Assembly: GCA_003260075.1 (NCBI GenBank)
Contig: QLIY01000436.1
Span: 6,333 to 70,332, forward strand
Source: Phallusia mammillata
Taxonomy: Eukaryota; Chordata; Ascidiacea; Phlebobranchia; Ascidiidae
Direction: 5' to 3'
Length of the DNA stretch: 64,000 nt
Shown: positions 35,901 through 45,600 of the stretch, in pieces
Layout: each line of letters opens with the position of its first letter
How positions within the stretch are numbered: the first letter of the stretch is position 1
The notes under the pieces: model-generated
Told to the model about the DNA's origin: nothing
Databases searched by the model: none
What the model saw: only the letters and a program-made list of their open reading frames with translations
Program-made: the position numbers and the translations under genes

Positions 35901-37164
35901 ACATACATATCTTACGGATTCGTGGCTCACAGCGCAATTTTTCGGCAACCTGTGAAAAGCACCTTTCTCGTATCAAGCTACAATGGTTCGCCTTGATCGT
36001 TTTTACGTTTGTCTAACTTACACTTGTGTTTTATCCAGTAAATGCTAAGATAACAGAACATCGTGTATACCACAACAAACAAGCTAAAGTCCCTTTTTTC
36101 CAGTCCTCGTATGGTGCGTCGGAAAACACAGATCATACGTTGTTGTCGTATTGCAGACTTTTTTGTTCGGTCGCAATGAACGTGTGTAGAGGAAATTTTT
36201 GTCTACGCTGACGCTTTGGTGTGTAATAGTTTATGCCAGGCATGTTGAAGGCGACATACCGATTTAGCCAATCAGCAAACATTCCCACATAGCAAGGCAC
36301 TGTGGGATTCGAACCCACGGAATTTGTTGGAAATTTCTGGAAAAAAAACTCTTACCAACATGTTATGCTTTGCCCTGATGCCATGCAAGCACAGAGGTGC
36401 ACAACGTGCGGCCTTCATGGGGAACTGGTCCTGCCGGGAAAATTTACATTTAAATATATGTGCTGGTGGCTGTGAGTTGGTTTAACCGTTAATATTTGTG
36501 TGCAAACAATGCTAAATATACAGCCAGCACACAACCTAACAATATTGTCAATATGACGTGGTAAGGACATATATGTACGTTATATTAGGCTCTACACTGT
36601 TGGTGTAGTGTAGATAAGGCTAAAACACATGAGCTACTAAAAATTATGGCGCACTACCAAACTCCGAAAAAATTTTTGCACCCCTGTACTAACTAACATT
36701 GTTCATAGGTCTTAACTGTCGCCAACAAAACCGTAACAACTAATGTGAACAGTTTAATGATGAAAATAACGGCCCAAATAGACGTAAAAAGCGACATGCT
36801 TTATTGTTCAAACGTTTTCTGCAAATGCTCATGCCATCAGTGATATCAGTTGTAAAGCATGTCGCTTTTTACGTCTATGTGGGCCGTTATTTTCACCGTT
36901 AAACTTATGAACAGATCCGTATATACTGCTCCAAAGAACATTGTTCAGTTTTACAATTTAAAAAAGGTGTACCTAGGTCTTTAGGCTACTTGAAGTTGGA
37001 ATATGAACTGTTACTTAAAGTAACAACTAACAAGCTTATATGTTTGCCATAGTGTGTACAAATGAGGTATGAAAAGTAATTATTTATTTTTACTGTTTTT
37101 AGAAAATTCCCTTGAAGTTGCAATGGAGTTGTACCATAAATGGAGACCTTTCCTAACACTGTGA
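29904..37164 (+). CDS. NAGLU: Alpha-N-acetylglucosaminidase, complete
   Basis: NAGLU (GH89) removes terminal alpha-GlcNAc from heparan sulfate in the lysosome. Sixteen exons join in phase to about 748 aa (human 743): 29904-30113, 30211-30302, 30657-30815, 31219-31374, 31626-31800, 32071-32159, 32378-32554, 32623-32707, 32775-32924, 33042-33208, 33335-33502, 33738-33876, 34330-34482, 34916-35031, 35098-35246, 37103-37164. The start at 29904 gives a good signal peptide ([18 protein letters not shown]); an upstream in-frame ATG at 29817 is less likely. Family stretches are [58 protein letters not shown] (its Glu is a candidate catalytic acid), [26 protein letters not shown] and [11 protein letters not shown]. 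The 1.86-kb last intron carries a hAT-type insertion and a foldback. An acceptor-like AG lies 8 nt before the ATG. Confidence 0.96.
35333..36694. mobile_element. Non-autonomous hAT-type DNA transposon with target-site duplication
   Basis: The element occupies 35341-36686 (1346 bp). It begins caggggtgcaaaaat and ends with the exact reverse complement atttttgcacccctg. It is flanked by a perfect 8-bp target-site duplication tactaact (35333-35340 and 36687-36694), the hallmark of hAT insertions. No transposase reading frame is seen, so it must depend on a helper. It sits in NAGLU intron 15. Confidence 0.92.
36299..36370 (-). repeat. tRNA-derived segment inside the hAT-type element
   Basis: On the minus strand the segment holds a perfect-looking Pol III B box (gggttcgaatcccac) preceded by a degenerate A-box-like tract (tgttggtaagag). 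No full acceptor stem can be folded, so it is a tRNA-derived relic and not a tRNA gene. Confidence 0.5.
36752..36904. repeat. Foldback element with 50-bp arms
   Basis: The arm gtttaatgatgaaaataacg (36752 on) and the following block to 36803 pair with the reverse complement at about 36852-36904, with few mismatches. The central block agcgacatgctttaa/taaagcatgtcgct is nearly perfect. It is a compact MITE-like hairpin in NAGLU intron 15, just downstream of the hAT insertion. Confidence 0.8.
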
Positions 37165-37811
37165 GTCTTCTCAGACTTTAGCAGGATGTCAAACTGTAGC
37201 AAAGCTCATCATTCCATTTTGCAATTTATGAAATTTCATTTTGTGTACAAAACCGTGCCTTTACAAAAAGCATTTTTCACTTGCAGTCATTTATTTTTAA
37301 GTGATATACTCTGGTTTTGTCAAATAAGTTTACTTTGCAGACTGTTTAATGTTGTGCAGTGCAGTGCTCTTCATCCAATTTTATTATTGATTCCTCAAGC
37401 TATTTTCGGTTTACTGTGGAATTATGCTTGTAAACCATTTAGGCTTTTTCATTTTCAAACAAAGTAATGCTATTAGCTTGTCGTTGTTAGAATATCAGTT
37501 ATATTTAAGTTTGTATCATCACATGGCCACTTGAACAACTTTATCCACTACATTGAGTTTGTTGCCAAAATTACCTAATTTCAACTTTTCTACCTTCAAA
37601 ATGTATTGGACTTGCAACATAGTATTACAAATCACAACCATTTAAACTTCGTAATATTTCAGAACATAGTATTTTCCAAATTGAAAAGTGAAACTGCTGT
37701 TTTTTGGCCTTGCACATTTTCGGTCTGTGTGAATTGATTAATTGTGTCATCCAAAATGAATGTTGATTGTTTTATATGCATTTACAAGTGCATCTCTATC
37801 CTTTCCTGTGC

Positions 37812-37817
37812 AATAAA
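37812..37817 (+). terminator. NAGLU polyadenylation signal
   Basis: AATAAA lies about 650 nt after the NAGLU stop (37162-37164). The intervening sequence has no supported gene and is probably 3' UTR. Confidence 0.55.
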
Positions 37818-38829
37818 GTTGAAATCGTCAAAAGCAGTACAACTAATTTACAGCATTCTGATGTATTATGCATGCTGCACTTGACCCGATTACAAACAAA
37901 TAGAGTAAAAAGAGAAAACAAAAAACAGTAGCAGTGGAAGGATCAATATCAAAAACTGGACCAGGGAACCATTAGAACCCCTGTTGTTTATCGACTGGAT
38001 GTCAACAGAAAAGGCACGACATTTTGAAAATGCAGTAGCAGTTTTTGGAAAAATTGAATATACTCTAGTAAGGCTGAATCAAAGGTTGGGTTACAAATCA
38101 AAATGTAGCTATTTGATAATTACTACTTAAAAAAAATGTGATCCAAATTAGTTGTGGCTCTGAACTAGCACTGAAACATTTTTAACATAGTTACAATTAC
38201 AGTTATTCATGTGAATCGAGATAGGAGGTATGGTAAACTAAAAATTCCTTTTTCTGAAGTTTGTTTGGTGTTGCCCTAATGCCTTACTTCCTAATAGGTA
38301 ATGACAACTTCAGAAGTGCAGAAACTTTATGCTTCAGAAGCACAAGTTAAGTAAAAGTTGGTGGAAGCTGCACATGATTTAGTAAACATGAACTTTCAAG
38401 TTATTGGTAAAAGATCCAGGCACAATATTAAATTCATATCAACACCTTTAAGTTTAAACCTTTTTTTGCACGAAATTAGTAAATTCATTTAAAATGCTAG
38501 AAACTTTTGATTAAATTCGATTTCTGCCATTTTTAAATTCAGGGGGTCAAATACTTGCCACAATTGCATGTGACCTCACACAATAAAATCTACAGTGCAA
38601 TTACGACAAAATTAAAACTCAACGTTGGAAGTAACACCACTCGATGGACCATTTACTCTTGAGTAAAATATCGAAATGCACATACATAGAAAGTAGGCTT
38701 AAATATAAAAATCATGTTTACGACTGTTGAAAATAGATTGCCAATAGACTCAAACAAAAAAACAAAATAACTCAGGATTGAAATTATTGATTTGCGACAT
38801 AATAGGTTAATGGTCATTTTGATTTAACT

Positions 38830-38992
38830 CAGTGTTTCTCATACCCAAGTCAGTTTTTTACAAGTTTGCGACCACTATAGGACATAAAATTTTCTTTCAA
38901 TACTGATGCATTACTATACAGTTTCATTGAGTCTACGAATGGATGTGCAGAGGCAAAAGTCCTTTGAGACCTAAATAGGCTGAGAAACACTG
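38830..38992. mobile_element. hAT-like MITE with decayed target site
   Basis: The element starts cagtgtttctca and ends tgagaaacactg, a perfect 12-bp inverted repeat 163 bp apart. The flanking octamers (atttaact and acttaata) match only partly, so the insertion is old or the target duplication has decayed. Confidence 0.65.
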
Positions 38993-39630
38993 ACTTAATA
39001 TAAGTTACGTCTTCAATTTCAGCAGTAGATAGAAAAGAATGAACAGCAGGCCACACTATGGCTCTTACACAGACATAACACAGGCAGCTTTGATTAAACA
39101 ATTAAAACACAATGAAAAGTAAGTGCAAAAGGCTGACATCAATCAAGGGATGCCAAAGAGCAATCAAAGCTGCCGGAAAAATTCATACTAGTAGTCACTT
39201 GACAGAAATCATCGAAACAAGGGGGTGTGCTTCGAGTGCGACACATTGAAGTATTAGGCAAGGACAGATTTGCTCATGGTAGAATACACAATGAGGAACT
39301 GGATTGGCAAGTGGGTAATTTAACAAAACCTCCACACATCACAGGTTTTAGAGGTATTGTTTGGGCCAAGGTATACCTGTAGCTTCATTTTCTGCCCAAA
39401 AACATCTTTATCTTTTGTAAAATAGCAGGTTTTACAATTTTCTAAAATCAAAAAGTAAACACCCTCGAAGCTTGAATCTTTTCGGTACTTCTCTATTGCA
39501 GTTTTGCCCTATTCTGAAAAATATTTGCAATTTGTAAATTACCCGCTGAACTAAACTTCACAACAAGAGTCCAAAATACCACCTGTAAGTTTTACCTCTC
39601 AATTGACTTACCTAAAAGTTTCAGCCTGGG

Positions 39631-42600
39631 TCATCTCCTCCATGCAACAGCAAGGGGAGTCTCAAGTTTTGTGTCCAACCTCTCATTATGTGGAATAAGT
39701 GAGTTGTGAGCATAGTGTAACACTAAGTCTGTGAGAGTGACATGGAGATTGAAGGGTTCAGCAAACCCATATCCATCTGATGTGTGTTCGATCAGACAAT
39801 GATGGACCTCCTGCTTTGCTCTGTGGTTTAAGTAGTTCGTCAAAGGGTGGTAAATTTTATTCACTAAAAATGTTATCAAATCATAGTACGCCAGGCCTAT
39901 TAAACATGGGTTTGAATCCCACCGCTGGCTAGATTTTTCTAGCCTGTGCCTTGCCTTACGGCAGTGTTAATGCCATGAATCGTGTTTCAATTCTCCACCG
40001 TGTGACAGTCCAAGGCAGGCGATGGTGCTTGTGATTCGACTTTCTTCGGTCGGTTTCTCCACTGAGCCTGTGTAGCTCAGTTGGTGGAGCGCGAGTCCCG
40101 GAAACACCCCTGTTGTGGGTTTGAATGCTAGCCTGTGCCTTGTCATATGGAAATTCTTGGGAGACAAGCTGATTCGGTACAACGCCTTTAATAGGCCTAG
40201 CGTACTATGATTTATCGATATGTATGCCATGATCGCTGGTCTGCATCGACGCTTCAGGGCTGATCCCAGTATGAATATGTTTATCTTAGCTAATAATGTT
40301 GTATGTAAAACTTGTGTTGAGTAAGGTATGATGAGTATTTTCAATCATAGTTTCAGCGGATGCAAATTGAAAACTTATGATTTTTAGAGCTTTCTGATTG
40401 TACTTACACTAATGAACAAGCATATGGTGCACCACTGGTCCCTCTCTTTCGAATAAGGAATGTTCCATCTGGCATGTTGTAAAGGGCGTGCTGTGCTTTC
40501 GTTCTGCATCAATTCAACACATGTTAAGATACAAATACAATTTTAGGCATTTATAATAAAGTTTCATTCCAGAAAATAAACAAAGTCAATTTGTGGTTGG
40601 ATGCACTGTGTTTTACAAGGCATATAAGCAAGGGTATTTTTTATCTTTATGCAATAAAAGTTGGAGTAATATTTTTTTAGCTTTTACCAAAAAGTTTCCT
40701 TGAAAAGTTTCCTCAAAAAAGTCCTAAATTAGCTTTTACCAAAAAGTTTCATACTAATTTTTGCAATTTGGAACAATTTAAGAGCACCTATGTTCTGAGC
40801 TTTAAAAGTGTAAAAATTAATGAAATTGGCATTTAAAAAAAATTAAAAGCTAGACACTTTTAAGCTTCTCAAAACACAAAATGACTAGTTCTGACTACGA
40901 TACCTGTCGAAGTCGGGGAAAAACCAGTTGCTTTCTACACAGTGATCAGGATATCGTTCAGCGAGGTTGATGTTGTCAGGCATGTGATAAATCTCATCTT
41001 CATCATCATCCTCACCATCAGTGTTCAACTGAAGTTGCTCATTGATTCTCTCCTCAGGCACTCGTATTGACTTCATGTGTCTGTGAAGTACAGTGTGCAC
41101 ATTATATATTGCAGCTATTTTTATCATCTCCAACAACATTTTTGACTATTTTTTTGCCAAGACTTCACATCTGTGGGAAAAAACCTTAGTATGTGCTTTA
41201 AGTGTGAAAGATAGTTCATGCTTTTTTTGGTTATCCTTGTTTGTATATTTTGTGATGTAAGGTCTTGTGCTTGCAGTGGTTTTAAATTTAGACAAATACC
41301 TGAAAATTTTTTTCTATGAACTAGCAATAAATTAGTTTATTGTTTGCAGGTGACTAGTTACACCCTTTATGTGCCAAAATATCAGTGCCAGCCAAAAATT
41401 TAGACGTTATCAAATATTGGCATACGCTATTTTTGCTTCTCGAAGTTTCTTCAAGTTCAGCATCTCAGCTTTAAAGGAGTTCATATTTCTGTCCAGTTCA
41501 CGGTTGGCAAATGTTTCTTGATTTAACTTGGATTTTAGCGAGTCACACTCTTCAACAATGGCCTTGAGACGAGATTGCATTTTTCTGAAGTTTTCTATTA
41601 GCCTACAGTACAAAGCACACAATCAAATATTAAAGTTGGTAATGTTAAACGAGAATTCAATTCTATTGGGTATAATGAAATTATAATAAAACTTTACAAA
41701 ATATGCTAATTTGTTTGGAACATTATATACAGGTCTCTGAATAGGTTTAATGATAAAAATCACAGCAAACAGCATGCACTTGGCCTTCTATTTTAATCAT
41801 AAAACATATGATAATAAGTGTTATTACAAAATTTCATCCTAACCTATGTTCATCGTGGGTTCCCTTTGCTTGTTCAAGGTACTTGTTTAGCATTGTGCAC
41901 TGCTCTTTGAACATACTAATAGTTTCATCATAAGCACTGATAGCACGCTTTGTTATTTGAATATCCTGGTAAGGAAGCACATTCATTATTCATAGGCACT
42001 TCGATTTTCTTTAAAAAACACTTCATAGAAAACCCCCCCCCCCCTTGTTTAGCATTGTGCACTGCTCTTTGAACATACTAATAGTTTCATCGTAAGCACT
42101 GATAGCACGCTTTGTTATTTGAATATCCTGGTAAGGAAGCGCATTCATTATTCATAGGCACTTCGATTTTCTTTAAAAAACACTACATAGAAAAAACACT
42201 GTTTAATCTATAGTGCATGGTATGTAAGGGAAAAGTTTAGTGACTGCATTTAAAAGTTGTCTACGTGACAAGACCAGCAGTATCTGAACTTTTACATGTA
42301 AAATATTTTTCTGAAGATTTGAAGGTCTCAAAACTGTGACAGATTTAGGGTCTCAAAAAACACACACTCATAATGTTATTCTGCCAATGGACATACAGTA
42401 GAAAGACTATGATTTAGCGCAAAATCCAGTAATATGGTACAGCAATTTGTTATACCTAAACACAATATTACTCTACTGTTCTACACTGTAAAACGCTAAG
42501 GTCAATCAATAGTGAAATTTGATTACATAAAATGTCATTTAAATTCCACTTGCCTGTTGACGGGTTGTGAAACTGTGATACACATCATGGTATTTATGAC

Positions 42601-45600
42601 TCGTTGAAATATACTTTTGATCTACATCTTTAAGGGAACGCCACAATTCCTCCATTGTGTCAGCTGGGATGTCATCTGCAGACTAAACAATAACAGAATT
42701 AAGTCTCTGTCACAAAGACAACAAAGTCAGGAAAAACTAAGGCTTCTGGTAAAATACTGTACAAACAGTTACCATTATCCAAAAACTATAAACCATTATA
42801 CCAGTTAAATAAAAAAACGACACTTACTTTATTGATAATGATAACAGTTTTTTGAAACATTTCAATTAAAAGGTGAGAAAAAAAGACGAGTACAACAAAT
42901 TAAACACTCCCTATATTTTTGTCACTAATACACAAAAATAGTAGGATGTAAAAACCCCACAAACACATCAAACAAAAACATTTGTTTTAACACTTGAACA
43001 GCCCTTTCCAATCACAAGGAGCAGGGTCTTACTGTAACAGGCTCCTTATCATACAATATGAAACGTGTATTGAGGAAGCCACTTTCACTTTGATACAATG
43101 TTTTCTCACATAAAAATTTACACAAATTTTTGTACACACCTCTGTAAAACATTTACCCAGAATATTTTTTAAAACAATGTAGGCATTTGTTTTCCTATTT
43201 GCATGCAGTGTATGTAAATAATGTGTATCCAATAACCTGTTTGCTGGCTGGAAATTGAAGCGTGATGTCTAATTCAGGATTATACACCCTGAGCGACTCC
43301 TTGCGGTAATGGTTTACTAAATCGATCACCGAAGAGAAGTTGTAGGGATCAGAAAAACCATATTTTCCATTTCGATGGCCTATTCGAATTAATTTGTTGC
43401 TTCCACCTGGAATAAACAAAAATCCTAATTATTTTCCCACAATAAATGTTACATAACACTTGTTTTGTGACATTTTTCATGATCTATAACAAAGATGAAA
43501 GACACAATAGAAAACAAGATAATAGCAGTTGGGGATTTAAGCCTATGAATATAAATACACATAAATGCTAAACAATCGACGCCTGTAAAGTATTTTTACA
43601 GAAATTTAGGTTGCCACATGACAATCTTTGTAAGCCAAATGCGAACCCCTTTACTTTTTACAGAGAAGGGTGCAAAGGAATAAGTCATCAAAACTACACA
43701 TAGTCCACTGTAAGCGCAATTTTGAGGTGATTTAAGTTCAGTAGTTAATTTGGCCGCCGGTGTCCATCCAAAGCAAACTGGTGTGTCACACTCATGCAAC
43801 AAATTACTCATGTTCGTATAGTAGATGTAAATGCTATTCAGTGATGATTTAATCCAACACCCACAAAGGAAGACAGACATATTGTCCACTAACAAAACAA
43901 AAACAACAATTCAATATGTATGTGACAACAACTATTTAAGGAGGTCATGCTTACTTAAACATTAAAGGTTGTTTTTTTTCAATTTTTCACCAAAATCTAA
44001 CACTGAAAAACCAGGGGCCAGGCAGGAACACTAACTAATCATTTTATCTTGCTTTATTGTTCATTTTAATAAAGTTTATTTCAATGAAATTAAGCAAATT
44101 TTTGACATTTTTTGTTGAGCACAATGGCAACAAAAATGAAAAGAAATTTTGTCAAGTTAAGTGAGGTAGTCAAACCTAGTTAATAAGATTTACAAACTGA
44201 AAAAAACAGTGCCTACTTAATTTTCATGGAGCAACAAAAATGCACTGTTTTAAAACTCCATTTGGACCAAAAGTATTAGACAATGCTCGAAGCACCAAAC
44301 ATACTGATAAAAAAATTATTTATTTTCATAAGACCAGCATTAAACTGCACCTTTTCTCAGGGTGAGGGTAAATTCTCCTGGATTATTTGTTGATGTTCGG
44401 ACCAGGAATGTTCCGTCCACTTCATCACAGAGTCTTGCGTTGACTTCATCCCTAGACACACTTCCCCAATACCATTCTTGATCCTGTAATAAGAAAATAT
44501 GTATTATATGCAAGTCCTAATATCATATGGTTCATATGGCAATTCTAAATCATGGGCATGCAACATAAGGGCGTCGAGCCAGAGCATGGCCACTACAGCT
44601 ATATCTTTGGCCTGCGCTGACTTCTATAAGAAGTCCATTGTTTTATACTTTCACTGTTAAATCATAGGAACTGCATCATTGTTTTTTTTATTGTATTACG
44701 AGGTAAAGTTGATGTGAAACTCTTTAAAGAAACTTGGTTTAAAATTTTGCCTTCATGGAGCGCAAACCTCAGGCGGGAATTTTTTTATCCAAATGCAAGC
44801 GTCAGTTTATTAACCAACCCTCAGCATCATAACAAATTTAAATTGTGGCTGATTATGCTAAACAGTTAAACACCCATGTTCTAAATCAGGGGTTCTCAAC
44901 CTTTTAAGTTTGCGGACCGGTAAACTTTCAAAACAAATTTTGTGGACCGGTGGACTTTTAAAATCAACCCAAAATGAAAAATATGCAATTCAAAAGAAGC
45001 ATGGAAAATTCAATTTAATGAAAAGTTTACTGCTGCCTGTTTGATATCATACGTGTTAAACACGGTTTTAATGAAGTTTCTGCAAGGCGAAGTAGAGCGT
45101 TGACTTCCACACTATTTCTCTGCCTTCAACATCTTGCATTTTGCAATTAAGATATAAAATTGTAATACATTTGGCGGACCGGCAGGAAAGTTGACGCGGA
45201 CCGGTGCCGGCGGTTGAGAACCACTGTTCTAAATGATCTGTGACAAAACTAGAGAAAACCCATGCCAAAAATTCATTTTAGCTTGTTCTGGCAAACTTAT
45301 GACAACCTGTACCTCTCACAAATATTTTACTCAACTCATGTTTTTAAGTGTTGGACAGGGGTTATTGCATTTAGTAGCACAAATAGGCAATGATAAAAAC
45401 TTTGATGTGATTATGTTTCCGCCTAAACGTACCTGGAGAGAATGGCTAATTGATGTTGTGTGGTGTGGAGAGGGTTGTGGAGATGGGGTACCTCCATTTT
45501 TTAAAGTAATAGGCATGTAGTTACTGCTCGGCACCCTGCAAATAATACATGTCTTATCTAAATGTACTTTGACACATACGCCTTTTTGCTTCGGACAGCA

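Larger units (their letters stand above)
37165..39630. other. Intergenic region between convergent NAGLU and the PI3K regulatory gene
   Basis: The first about 650 bp are probably NAGLU 3' UTR. The rest is AT-rich, with one hAT-like MITE (38830-38992). I see no exon with homology or consistent splice sites. Confidence 0.5.

Noticed and set aside
40069-40140. tRNA gene on the plus strand
   Set aside because: The A box is good but the B box is degenerate and no acceptor stem folds. It is better explained as a tRNA-derived repeat.
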